Origin: SZAS-79 sp038319115
GTDB taxonomy: Bacteria; Pseudomonadota; Gammaproteobacteria; Burkholderiales; SG8-39
Reading direction: 5' to 3'
Assembly: GCA_038319115.1 (NCBI GenBank)
Contig: JBBQCV010000070.1
Span: forward strand, 1 to 16,290
Length of the DNA stretch: 16,290 bases
Each line of letters starts with the position of its first letter. Within the stretch, counting starts at the first letter, position 1. The notes beneath the pieces were generated by a model, which worked only from the letters and a program-made list of their open reading frames with translations, was not told where the DNA came from and made no database searches. The position numbers were made by a program, and so were the translations under genes. Below, piece by piece: positions 1 through 7,490 of the stretch.

Positions 1-441
1 CGGCGATATCCACGACACCCGCCCGCGCGACGTATCCACCTCGTCCAAACCCACGATGGTCACCGTGCGCTCGGCCCCGTCGCCGGCGCGCACCGTGACC
101 GTGGCACCGAAAAACACCTGGTCGGTCTCGCGCCCGGCCGAGTCGACGACCTGCGATTTCTCCAGCCGGCGGATGAGGAAGCGCACGCGGCGGTCGATTT
201 CGCGCAGCCTGCGCTTGCCGTAGATGTAATCGCCGTTCTCCGAGCGGTCCCCGTTGGAGGCGGCCCAGGATACGGTGCGCACCACTTCAGGACGTTCGAC
301 CTCGACCAGGCTCTTCAATTCGGCCCGCAGCCGCGCGTACCCCGCCGGCGTCATGTAGTACCGGTCGACGGCCGCCTGCACCGGCTCGATGGACTCGTCT
401 TCGTCCTCGCCGTCACTTTCGCGCGTAAATGCCTTCGACAT
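1..441 (-). CDS. greB: Transcription elongation factor GreB (C-terminus cut by window start)
   Basis: GreB binds the secondary channel of RNA polymerase and stimulates cleavage of backtracked transcripts. I translated 147 residues from the ATG at 441 to the window edge; the family is usually about 160-190 residues, so roughly the last 40 are missing. After an acidic N-terminal extension (residues 10-20) comes the coiled-coil domain, with the GreB signatures ERPEVVRTVSWAASNGDRSE and YGKRRLREIDRRVRFL (about residues 49-90). The start of the FKBP-like C-terminal domain follows (VFFGATV, IVGLDEVD). The long KRRLREIDRR helix separates GreB from GreA. No Shine-Dalgarno precedes the ATG; TAAAAT lies exactly 6 nt upstream of it, suggesting a leaderless mRNA. 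The gene is divergent from the ankyrin gene across 149 bp. Identity is very secure. Confidence 0.96.
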   Translation of the reverse strand, partial: MSKAFTRESDGEDEDESIEPVQAAVDRYYMTPAGYARLRAELKSLVEVERPEVVRTVSWAASNGDRSENGDYIYGKRRLREIDRRVRFLIRRLEKSQVVDSAGRETDQVFFGATVTVRAGDGAERTVTIVGLDEVDTSRGRVSWISP

Positions 442-447
442 CGGTCG

Positions 448-453
448 ATTTTA
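448..453 (-). promoter_or_regulatory. Putative -10 element for greB (leaderless spacing)
   Basis: On the minus strand this reads TAAAAT (5 of 6 to TATAAT). It is followed by CGACCG and then the greB ATG, so the predicted transcription start coincides with the A of the start codon. No convincing -35 is visible; CCGACT sits 18 bp upstream. This is an inference from motif position only. Confidence 0.35.
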
Positions 454-590
454 CCCCCCGGCCTTGCTGACAGTCGGCTTACCTGCCGCATTGCCGATGA
501 CGGCTTCACACACCCCCCGCCCGCCTACTTGCCAGAGGCCCGGGCCTTGCCCAGAATCGGGGGTCTACGATAAAAAAACGGGGAGCCCAA

Positions 591-1322
591 ATGGCCAAAG
601 ACAAAGACGACCTGCTCAGTCGGGTGCGAATGCGCGAATGGGTCCTGATGAGCCTGATCGCGGCGACCGCAATCCTCGCCAACCTGCCCAGCGAATTCCT
701 CGAGAAATACCAGCTCAACCCCAACTACCTCATCGCCGCGCTGAGCTGCACGGTGATCTTCGGCCTGTTCCTGTACCTGCGGTTCTTCTTCTTCCTCGCG
801 GTCGTGCTGCTCATCGCCGGCGCGAATATGCCCGAGCAGATTGCCGATCGCTTCAACGTGTCCAAAGTGCCGCTGATCCTCGCGCTCATCGTGCTGGTGG
901 GCATCTCCCTCATCAACTACGTGGTCAAGCTCATGCCGACGGGCCTGGAGCCCAAGCCCAAGACCAGGAGCCCGGAAGGGGTCCGCGCGATGTTCTACGC
1001 TATCGAGAAGGGCAACCTCGTCTACGCGCAGAAAGTCATCAGCATGGACTTCGACCCCAACCTGATGCACGACAACGGCTATACGCCCCTGTCGTATGCC
1101 GCCATGAAGGGCAACCCGCAGATGGTCGAGCTGTTTCTGCGCAACGGCGCCAATCCCGTCATGACGACCAAGGACGGCGACACCCCGGTCGAGCTCGCGC
1201 TGCGTTTCGGCCACGCCGAAGTTGCCGACATGCTCAAGCGCGCCCGCCAGGAATCGGAAGGCCACGCGGCCAACGCCGTGGCCGCACCGGCCGGCCGGCC
1301 GCAGACCTCGGTCGCGGCGTGA
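591..1322 (+). CDS. Membrane protein with C-terminal ankyrin repeats
   Basis: A 243-residue protein of unknown function. The N-terminal half is membrane-embedded: hydrophobic segments lie at about residues 17-35, 46-78 (long enough for two helices, including a run of four Phe) and 93-114. A soluble segment from about residue 128 to 220 carries roughly three ankyrin repeats. These are seen in MFYAIEKGNLVYAQKVI, in NGYTPLSYAAMKGNPQMVEL with FLRNGANP, and in DGDTPVELALRFGHAEVADM. The tail is low-complexity and Ala-rich. Ankyrin repeats normally mediate protein-protein contacts, so a membrane-anchored scaffold is a reasonable inference, but no partner is known. The start has a good ribosome site (GGGGAG at 580-585 region, just upstream of the ATG). 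The next gene starts 13 nt after its stop, so the two are probably co-transcribed. Confidence 0.85.
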   Translation: MAKDKDDLLSRVRMREWVLMSLIAATAILANLPSEFLEKYQLNPNYLIAALSCTVIFGLFLYLRFFFFLAVVLLIAGANMPEQIADRFNVSKVPLILALIVLVGISLINYVVKLMPTGLEPKPKTRSPEGVRAMFYAIEKGNLVYAQKVISMDFDPNLMHDNGYTPLSYAAMKGNPQMVELFLRNGANPVMTTKDGDTPVELALRFGHAEVADMLKRARQESEGHAANAVAAPAGRPQTSVAA

Positions 1323-1335
1323 GGTGACCGGCGCG

Positions 1336-2466
1336 ATGCGCACGGCGATGCGCACCGTGCCGCTGAATGCCTGGCTCTTCGGCGTGCTGGTCGCCGCCCT
1401 GCTTGCGGTGCGGCCGGCCGGCGCGCAGGACCTGCCCCTCGAGCGCATCAGGCTCCCGCCCGGCTTCACCATCGAACTGTTTGCGCGGGTGCCCAACGCT
1501 CGGGGCATGGCCCTCGGCCGGCACACCGTGTTCGTCGGCTCGCGCTCCGGCGGCAAGGTCCACGCCCTGCGCCTTCGCGGGGAAGGCGCGAGCCTTGCGG
1601 TCGACAAGGTGTCAGTGGTCGCGGGCAACCTCGAAATGCCCACTGGCGTGGCTTTCCGCGACGGGGCCCTGTACGTGGCCGAGGTCAGCCGCATCCTGCG
1701 ATTCGACGCCATCGAGTCAAAACTCGACGCACCGCCCGTCCCGGTCGTGGTTACGGACAAGCTACCGACGGAAACCCATCACGGCTGGAAATTCATCGGC
1801 TTCGGGCCGGACGGCAAGCTGTATGTCCCGGTAGGCGCGCCGTGCAACGTCTGCGAGCGCGACCCCAATCGCTATGGGCTGATCCTGCGCATGGCGCCGG
1901 ACGGGTCAGCGAGCGAAGTCTTCGCACGCGGGGTGCGCAATTCGGTCGGCTTCGACTGGCACGCGCAGACCAAGGAGCTCTGGTTCACCGACAACGGGCG
2001 CGATAACCTCGGCGACGACCTGCCGGCCGACGAACTCAACCACGCGCCGCGCGCGGGCCTGCATTTCGGCTTTCCTTATTGCCACCAGGGGGACACGCCC
2101 GACCCGGAGTTCGGCCGCTTGCGCAAATGCAGCGAATTCACCCCGCCGGCGCAGAAACTCGGCCCGCATGTGGCGGCGCTGGGGATGCGCTTTTATCGCG
2201 GCAGCCAGTTCCCGCCCGAGTACCGCAACCAGGCGTTCATCGCCGAGCACGGCTCGTGGAACCGCTCGGGCAAGATCGGCTACCGGGTGTCGGTGGTGAC
2301 CCTCGAAGGCGGGCGCGCGGTGGCGTACCGCCCCTTTGCCGAGGGCTGGCAGCAGGGTGAATCGGCCTGGGGCCGCCCGGTCGACCTGCAGGAACTGCCC
2401 GACGGCTCGCTGCTCGTGTCGGACGACCATGCGGGGGCCGTCTATCGGATCAGATACACGCGTTGA
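1336..2466 (+). CDS. Secreted PQQ-dependent sugar dehydrogenase (sorbosone dehydrogenase-like)
   Basis: A 376-residue six-bladed beta-propeller protein of the glucose/sorbosone dehydrogenase family. Members use pyrroloquinoline quinone to oxidise sugars in the periplasm; the substrate here cannot be told from sequence. A signal peptide is clear: basic start, hydrophobic residues 13-25, and AGA before Gln31 as a signal peptidase I site. Family motifs include HHGWKFIGFGPDGKLYVPVG (148-167) followed by APCNVCE, then ARGVRNSVGFDWH (197-209), WFTDNGRDNLGDD (216-228), ELNH (233-236) and HGSWNRSGKIGYRV (305-318). The paired cysteines (170/173, 249, 265) fit periplasmic disulfides. I chose the ATG at 1336 because GAGGTG (1321-1326), overlapping the stop of the preceding gene, is correctly spaced; an ATG at 1348 is also possible. 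Longer upstream extensions would overlap the ankyrin gene and bury the signal peptide. Confidence 0.9.
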   Translation: MRTAMRTVPLNAWLFGVLVAALLAVRPAGAQDLPLERIRLPPGFTIELFARVPNARGMALGRHTVFVGSRSGGKVHALRLRGEGASLAVDKVSVVAGNLEMPTGVAFRDGALYVAEVSRILRFDAIESKLDAPPVPVVVTDKLPTETHHGWKFIGFGPDGKLYVPVGAPCNVCERDPNRYGLILRMAPDGSASEVFARGVRNSVGFDWHAQTKELWFTDNGRDNLGDDLPADELNHAPRAGLHFGFPYCHQGDTPDPEFGRLRKCSEFTPPAQKLGPHVAALGMRFYRGSQFPPEYRNQAFIAEHGSWNRSGKIGYRVSVVTLEGGRAVAYRPFAEGWQQGESAWGRPVDLQELPDGSLLVSDDHAGAVYRIRYTR

Positions 2467-2569
2467 TTCAACCGCTTAGGGCTGGCACGAAAGTAGCCTC
2501 AACAGCGCCGCAAAATGCGCCTAAAATTCGCTCCTCCCCCGCGCCATACTGTATAAAAGACCAGTCCCG
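2467..2569 (+). promoter_or_regulatory. Intergenic region upstream of nrdJ
   Basis: This 103 bp gap is the only place for an nrdJ promoter. It holds a sigma-54-like element (2483-2498), a TATAAA hexamer (2552-2557) that would start transcription about 6 nt before the ATG, and a LexA-like palindrome over that hexamer. No Shine-Dalgarno is visible before the ATG at 2570. I see no B12 riboswitch and no tandem NrdR boxes. Confidence 0.45.
2549..2564 (+). promoter_or_regulatory. LexA (SOS) box-like palindrome before nrdJ
   Basis: The bases CTGTATAAAAGACCAG fit the CTG-N10-CAG core of the proteobacterial LexA operator. The flanking TA gives TACTGTATA, identical to the left half of the classical consensus; the right half has CCAG in place of ACAG. 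The box overlaps the TATAAA hexamer and ends 5 nt before the nrdJ ATG, where a bound repressor would block initiation. Control of dNTP supply by DNA damage is biologically sensible, but a 16-bp site with one weak half can arise by chance. Confidence 0.4.
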
Positions 2570-5434
2570 ATGACCCGAACTGCCGCCCCCGCCGCCGCCC
2601 TTTCCAAACCGGCCGAGCAGGAAGTCTGCCGCGACGTGCTGGTGGAAAAATACGCCAAGAACAAGGAAACCACGATCGGCGAGGTGCGCACGCGCGTCGC
2701 GCGCGCGTTGGCGCAGGTCGAGGCCGAAGACCGCCGCCCGCACTGGGAGCGCAAGTTCCACCAAGCGTTGGAAGACGGCTTCATCCCGGCGGGCCGCATA
2801 AACTCGGCGGCCGGCATCGAAATGCAGGCCACGCTCATCAACTGCTTCGTCCAGCCGGTGGGCGACTCGATCTCCGAACTGGTCGATGGCCGGCCCGGCA
2901 TCTACACCGCCCTGCAGGAGGCGGCCGAGACGATGCGACGCGGCGGCGGCGTCGGCTACGACTTCTCCTCCATCCGACCCAAGGGCGCCGATGTCAAGGG
3001 GACCCAGTCGCGCGCCAGCGGCCCGGTGTCGTACATGCGCGTCTTCGACCGCTCGTGCGAGACGGTCGAATCGGCCGGCGCGCGGCGCGGCGCACAAATG
3101 GGCGTGCTGCGCTGCGACCACCCGGACGTGGAGGAATTCATCCACGCCAAGGACCGCGGCGAATTGACCAACTTCAATATTTCGGTCGGCGTCACCGACG
3201 CTTTCATGCAGGCAGTCGAAAGCGGCACCCATGTCGAGTTGGCCCACAAGGCACGCCCCGGCCGCGAGCAGTTCGAGGCCGGCGCCTACCAGCGAGAGGA
3301 CGGCAACTGGGTGTACCGCAAGGTGCCGGCGCGCGACCTGTGGGACCAAGTCATGCGCTCGACCTACGACCATGCCGAGCCGGGCATCCTGTTCCTCGAC
3401 CGCATGAACCGCGACAACAACCTCAACTATTGCGAGTCGATCGAGGCCACTAACCCGTGCGCCGAGCAGCCGCTGCCTCCCTACGGCTGCTGCTGCCTGG
3501 GCTCGATCGACCTCACGCGTTTTGTCACCAGCGCTTTCGCAGAAACCGCGGCGTTTGATTTCGCCCACTTCGGCAAGGTCGTCGACACCTCGGTGCGCAT
3601 GCTCGACAACGTGCTCGAGGTCACCGCGTGGCCGCTCGAGCAGCAGCACCAGGAAGCAATGGCCAAGCGCCGCGTCGGCCTGGGCTTCACCGGCCTTGGC
3701 GATGCGCTCATCATGCTGCGCCTGCGCTACGACAGCGTCGAGGCGCGCGCCATGGCGGCCAAAATCTCCGAGGCCATGCGCGACTTCGCCTACCGCGCCT
3801 CGGTCGAGCTCGCGCGCGAGCGCGGCGCCTTCCCCCTGTTCAATGCCGACCTGTACCTGTCCGGCACCAGCTTCGCCACCCGCCTGCCCGAAGAGGTCAA
3901 GGCGCTCATCCGCCGCCACGGCATCCGCAATTCCCACCTGCTGTCGATCGCCCCCACCGGCACCATCAGCCTCGCGTTCGCGGACAACGCCTCAAACGGC
4001 ATCGAGCCGCCGTTCTCGTGGACCTACACGCGCAAGAAGCGCATGGCCGACGGCACGCTCAAGGAGTTCCCGGTCGAGGACCATGCGTGGCGCCGTTACC
4101 GTGCGCAGGGCGGCGACATGGACAACCTGCCGCCGTGGTTCGTGACCGCGCTGGAGCTCTCGGCCGCCGCGCACGAGGCGATGGTCGCCGCGGTCGCCCC
4201 CTACGTCGACACCAGCATCTCCAAGACGGTCAACGTGCCGGAGGACTATCCTTACGGCGAATTCCAGGACCTGTACTTCAACGCGTGGAAGTCCGGCCTC
4301 AAGGGCCTCGCCACCTATCGCCCCAACAGCGTGCTGGGCTCGATCCTCTCGGTCGACAAGCCGGCCGAGAAGGAAAAGCCGCAGGACTTCCGCCACGATG
4401 ACCGCAACCGCCGCATCGAGATCAAGTCGGTCCCGGCACCAGTCCTGGCGAGCCTCGCCTGGCCCGGGCGGCCCAACCTCGCCGGCGGCAACCCGGCGTG
4501 GACCTACATGATCGAGCACCCGCACGGCACGTTCGCGGTGTTCGTCGGGCACGTCGAGCCCGACGGGGAGGCCTCCACCCGCGCGCACGCGTTCGAAGTG
4601 TGGGTCAACGGCGCCGAGCAGCCCCGCGGCATTGGCGCGCTGGCCAAGACGCTGTCGATGGACATGCGCACCAACGACGCGGGCTGGCTCAGGCTCAAGC
4701 TCGATTCGCTCGCCAAGGCCGCCGGCGACGACGCGTTCGACATGGCCTTCCCCCCGCATGGCGAAAGAAAGCGAATGCCCTCCGTGGTATCGGCGCTCGC
4801 GCAGGTGGTGCGCTACCGCGTCGACCAGCTCGGCGCCATGGGCGAGGCCGGCCCTACCCCGGTGCTCGATGCGATGTTCAGCCTCAAGGAACCCAAAACC
4901 GGCACCGACGGCACCATGTCATGGACGGTCGACGTGCTCAACCCCGGCACCGGCGACGACTTCGTCCTCGGGCTCAAGGAAATCACCCTGCCCGACGGCG
5001 TGACGCGCCCCTATTCGGTGTGGCTGTCGGGCGAATACCCGCGCGCCCTGGACGGCCTGTGCAAGATCCTGTCGCTCGACATGCGCGTCATCGACCCGGC
5101 ATGGATCGGCATGAAGCTGCGCAAGCTCATCGACTACCCCGAGCCACTGGGCGACTTCATGGCCTTCGTGCCGGGCGAAAAGCGCCAGCAGACGTGGCCT
5201 TCGACGGTGGCGTATGTCGCCCGCCTCATCATCCACCGCTACGCCATGCTCGGCCTCCTGCGCGAGGACGGCATGCCGCTCACGCAAACAGGCCTGATGA
5301 GCGAACCGCCCGTGCAGGGCGCCGCGCCGGTCATGAAGGGCATCGCCTGCCCCGAATGCGCCAACCACACCATGATCCGCAAGGACGGCTGCGACTACTG
5401 CACCGCCTGCGGCTATGTCGGCATCTGCGGGTAA
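2570..5434 (+). CDS. nrdJ: Class II (adenosylcobalamin-dependent) ribonucleoside-diphosphate reductase
   Basis: This enzyme reduces ribonucleotides to deoxyribonucleotides with a B12-derived thiyl radical, independent of oxygen. The 954-residue protein shows the ten-stranded barrel signatures. They are Cys92 (LINCFVQPVGDS), the NPCAEQ active-site motif (Asn295, radical Cys297, Glu299), GCCCLGSIDL (306-315) with the partner redox cysteine, the phosphate-binding APTGTISLAF (461-470), and VDTSISKTVNVP (546-557). The class II-typical GLKGLATYRPNS spans 579-586. Residues about 625-720 and 770-860 form two similar TSCPD-type modules. The C-terminus ends in a cysteine-rich knuckle (927/930, 941/944/947, 953), probably the swinging dithiol or a zinc ribbon. 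There is no N-terminal ATP-cone, so overall-activity regulation by dATP seems absent. No nrdAB subunit follows, as expected for class II. A YHS lipoprotein gene starts 34 bp downstream and may be co-transcribed. Confidence 0.96.
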   Translation: MTRTAAPAAALSKPAEQEVCRDVLVEKYAKNKETTIGEVRTRVARALAQVEAEDRRPHWERKFHQALEDGFIPAGRINSAAGIEMQATLINCFVQPVGDSISELVDGRPGIYTALQEAAETMRRGGGVGYDFSSIRPKGADVKGTQSRASGPVSYMRVFDRSCETVESAGARRGAQMGVLRCDHPDVEEFIHAKDRGELTNFNISVGVTDAFMQAVESGTHVELAHKARPGREQFEAGAYQREDGNWVYRKVPARDLWDQVMRSTYDHAEPGILFLDRMNRDNNLNYCESIEATNPCAEQPLPPYGCCCLGSIDLTRFVTSAFAETAAFDFAHFGKVVDTSVRMLDNVLEVTAWPLEQQHQEAMAKRRVGLGFTGLGDALIMLRLRYDSVEARAMAAKISEAMRDFAYRASVELARERGAFPLFNADLYLSGTSFATRLPEEVKALIRRHGIRNSHLLSIAPTGTISLAFADNASNGIEPPFSWTYTRKKRMADGTLKEFPVEDHAWRRYRAQGGDMDNLPPWFVTALELSAAAHEAMVAAVAPYVDTSISKTVNVPEDYPYGEFQDLYFNAWKSGLKGLATYRPNSVLGSILSVDKPAEKEKPQDFRHDDRNRRIEIKSVPAPVLASLAWPGRPNLAGGNPAWTYMIEHPHGTFAVFVGHVEPDGEASTRAHAFEVWVNGAEQPRGIGALAKTLSMDMRTNDAGWLRLKLDSLAKAAGDDAFDMAFPPHGERKRMPSVVSALAQVVRYRVDQLGAMGEAGPTPVLDAMFSLKEPKTGTDGTMSWTVDVLNPGTGDDFVLGLKEITLPDGVTRPYSVWLSGEYPRALDGLCKILSLDMRVIDPAWIGMKLRKLIDYPEPLGDFMAFVPGEKRQQTWPSTVAYVARLIIHRYAMLGLLREDGMPLTQTGLMSEPPVQGAAPVMKGIACPECANHTMIRKDGCDYCTACGYVGICG

Positions 5435-5468
5435 AGGCGACAATCGAATGACTTCGGGGAGAACGGCA

Positions 5469-6026
5469 ATGAACCACTTGCGTTTGGTACTGGTGGCGGT
5501 CCTGGCCACGCTTGTTTCCGCGTGCGGCTCCATGAACGTGGTGTCCGACGGTCCCGACGCAAGGCTCATGCTGCGCGGCAACGACCCGGTGGGCTATTTC
5601 ACCCAGGGCCGGGCGGTGCCCGGCCGGCCCGACATCAAGGCCGACCACGAGGGCGTCACCTACCGCTTCGCCTCCGAGGAAAACCGCCGCGTGTTCGTCG
5701 CCGACCCGGCGAAGTACGCGCCGCAGTTCGGCGGTTTCTGCACCAACGGCATGGCCTACGCGGTGCCGATCGCCGGCAACACCGATAACTTCAAGGTCAT
5801 CGACGGCAAGCTCTACATGTTCGGCGGCTATGGCTCCAAGGTGTTCTTCGAGATGGACCAGGAAAAAAACATGAAGCTCGCGCAGCACTACTGGGACAGC
5901 GAAGTGAAAGGCTCCAACTGGCGCCTGCAGTCATGGAAGCGCGTGTTCTTCAACAAGGTCGCGCACTACAAGACCAACAAGGAACTCGCCGCCGAGTACG
6001 AGCAGCGCACCGGAAAGAAGCTGTAG
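5469..6026 (+). CDS. YHS-domain lipoprotein
   Basis: A 185-residue protein with a lipoprotein signal: hydrophobic residues 4-17 followed by the lipobox LVSAC, lipidation expected on Cys19. The mature part contains a YHS-type domain (about residues 34-125). It opens with LRGNDPVGYF, continues with YRFASEENRRVFVADPAKY, and ends with the FGGFCTNGMAY segment carrying its only mature cysteine, Cys91. YHS domains are often linked to metal binding, but the function of this envelope version is not established. The C-terminal third (about 126-185) is basic and aromatic-rich, without a recognised domain. The ATG at 5469 was chosen because GGGGAG (5456-5461) is well spaced and gives a compact signal peptide; an in-frame ATG at 5448 is less good. 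The gene lies 34 bp after nrdJ on the same strand. Confidence 0.85.
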   Translation: MNHLRLVLVAVLATLVSACGSMNVVSDGPDARLMLRGNDPVGYFTQGRAVPGRPDIKADHEGVTYRFASEENRRVFVADPAKYAPQFGGFCTNGMAYAVPIAGNTDNFKVIDGKLYMFGGYGSKVFFEMDQEKNMKLAQHYWDSEVKGSNWRLQSWKRVFFNKVAHYKTNKELAAEYEQRTGKKL

Positions 6027-6041
6027 GCGTTTTCCAGATCC

Positions 6042-6105
6042 GGAAAGTAAATTGGCTGGGGAGCCGCTTGCGGCTTAGGTCTTTGACTTTTAAAGTTTTA
6101 CTTTC
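6042..6105. terminator. Nested inverted repeats between convergent genes, putative bidirectional terminator
   Basis: The spacer between the YHS gene and the HlyD-family gene holds an outer 9-bp inverted repeat, GAAAGTAAA (6043-6051) with TTTACTTTC (6097-6105). Inside it is a perfect 6-bp stem, AGCCGC/GCGGCT (6062-6067 and 6070-6075). The inner hairpin is followed on the plus strand by a T-rich but interrupted stretch, so it is not a textbook intrinsic terminator. Position between convergent genes and the AT-rich composition support a terminator role. Confidence 0.45.
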
Positions 6106-7472
6106 TAGCGCTCCCGCGCGCTTTCGTGCATCACCTTCTGCACCGGCGAGAGCAGGTACTCCAGCAGCGTGCGCTCGCCCAGCCTGATTTCGGCCACGAC
6201 CTGCATGCCCGGCGACAGGGCATGGCGCACCCCGCCCGACTCGAGCACCTGCGACTTCAGCTCCACGATCGCACGGAACGCCAGCGGCCCCATGGGACGG
6301 TCGCGCCCGAACAGCGCGTCCGACCGGGTGTTGGCGCTGGGTGCCTCGGTCGCATCGCCGCTCACCTGCGCCACGCTCGCCTCGACCATGCCGTACTTCT
6401 GGAACGGGTAAGCGGCGAGCTTTACCTTGACCGGCTGGCCGGGCCGGACGAACCCGATGTCCTGGTTGGAAACCCACACCTCGGCGCGCAGCGTTTCCCC
6501 CTGCGGCACCAGCGTCATGAGGATCGTGCCGGGCGAAACCACCGTTCCGGGCGTGTGCGTGGCGAGGTCCTTGATGACGCCGGCCTGTGGCGCCCTGAGC
6601 TCGAGCTGGCGCTGGCGATGCTCCACCTTGGCCAGCTCCTGGCGCGATTTCTCCAATTGCACCGCGGCGTCGGTGCGCTCGGCCTGCAGCTGGCGCCGGT
6701 AGTCGGCGGTGAGCTGCAGGATCCTGCGCTCGGACTGCTCGATGGAGGCCGCATTCGACTCGATGACGAAACGCTGCGAGCGCAGGTCCTGTTCCTTTTC
6801 CAGCCTTTCGCGCGCCTTGTCGTTGGCCATGAGGCGCCCCGCATAACCTCCGGTAGCCAGCTTGTCGAACGCGGCCTCCTGCGCGCGGTAATGCGGCAGC
6901 ACACCGAGGAGCTTGGCGTGAACCTCGCGCGCGCTCGCCAGTTCGTGGCGCGCCTTGGCGAGCAGCGCGCGCTCCTGCTCGAGCGCGTTCTGCCATGCGG
7001 CCACGTTGGCGACGTACTGTGCCTGGGCGGGGGCGAACAACTCGGCCGGGTCGCTGGGATCGCGTGCCAACGCCACCCCGGCGAGCTGGGCATCGATGCG
7101 CCGCAGGGCGATGCGCCTGGAATGGAATTCGTTGGCAAGGTTGCGCGCATCGGCGGTGGCGAGCACGGCGTCCATCTTCACCAGTACCTGGCCGTCGCTC
7201 ACGCGCTGGCCCTCCTCGACCAGGATCTCCTTGACCACCCCCTGCTCCGGAGGTTGCACGATCTTGAGGTAGCTCGAAGGCACCAGCTTGCCGTCGGTCA
7301 CGGCGACGATGTCGAGCCGGCCGATCGCCGCCCACGCGATGAGCGCGACCAGCATCAGCACCAGCAGCGTGAGGACCGCGCCCGCCAGCGGGGCCGGCGG
7401 CTGCGCCTGGATGCGCAGCAGCGCCGGCGCGAATTCGTTCGGATCGGCGTCGGGGAAGGTTTGCATGGCCAT
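6105..7472 (-). CDS. HlyD-family membrane fusion protein of a type I secretion system
   Basis: This is the periplasmic adaptor that links the inner-membrane ABC transporter to an outer-membrane TolC-like channel. The 455-residue protein has a short cytoplasmic N-terminus, one transmembrane helix (about 29-50), a biotinyl-lipoyl half-motif (LKIVQPPEQGVVKEILVEEG, 69-88), and a long alpha-helical hairpin rich in Glu, Arg, Gln and Leu (about 105-290). The second lipoyl half follows (LRAPQAGVIKDLATHTPGTV, 292-311), then a beta-barrel region. It ends with the HlyD-type tail GMQVVAEIRLGERTLLEYLL (422-441), leading into LSPV. Length and domain order match HlyD. The start ATG at 7472 lies 18 nt after the transporter stop, so the two are co-transcribed; an in-frame ATG at 7466 is also possible. 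No TolC homologue or substrate gene is in the window. Confidence 0.93.
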   Translation of the reverse strand: MAMQTFPDADPNEFAPALLRIQAQPPAPLAGAVLTLLVLMLVALIAWAAIGRLDIVAVTDGKLVPSSYLKIVQPPEQGVVKEILVEEGQRVSDGQVLVKMDAVLATADARNLANEFHSRRIALRRIDAQLAGVALARDPSDPAELFAPAQAQYVANVAAWQNALEQERALLAKARHELASAREVHAKLLGVLPHYRAQEAAFDKLATGGYAGRLMANDKARERLEKEQDLRSQRFVIESNAASIEQSERRILQLTADYRRQLQAERTDAAVQLEKSRQELAKVEHRQRQLELRAPQAGVIKDLATHTPGTVVSPGTILMTLVPQGETLRAEVWVSNQDIGFVRPGQPVKVKLAAYPFQKYGMVEASVAQVSGDATEAPSANTRSDALFGRDRPMGPLAFRAIVELKSQVLESGGVRHALSPGMQVVAEIRLGERTLLEYLLSPVQKVMHESARER

Positions 7473-7490
7473 TCGAGTGGACGCCTGCGG

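Noticed and set aside
525..1760. A 411-codon minus-strand frame opposite the ankyrin and PQQ genes
   Set aside because: It is antisense to both genes and crosses their junction; no recognisable domain.
2467..2569. Cobalamin riboswitch or tandem NrdR boxes for nrdJ
   Set aside because: The gap is too short for a B12 riboswitch and lacks a B12-box-like sequence; no pair of NrdR-type palindromes with the usual spacing is present.
2468..3937. A 489-codon minus-strand frame opposite nrdJ
   Set aside because: It is the antisense shadow of nrdJ, whose active-site motifs are intact in the plus frame.
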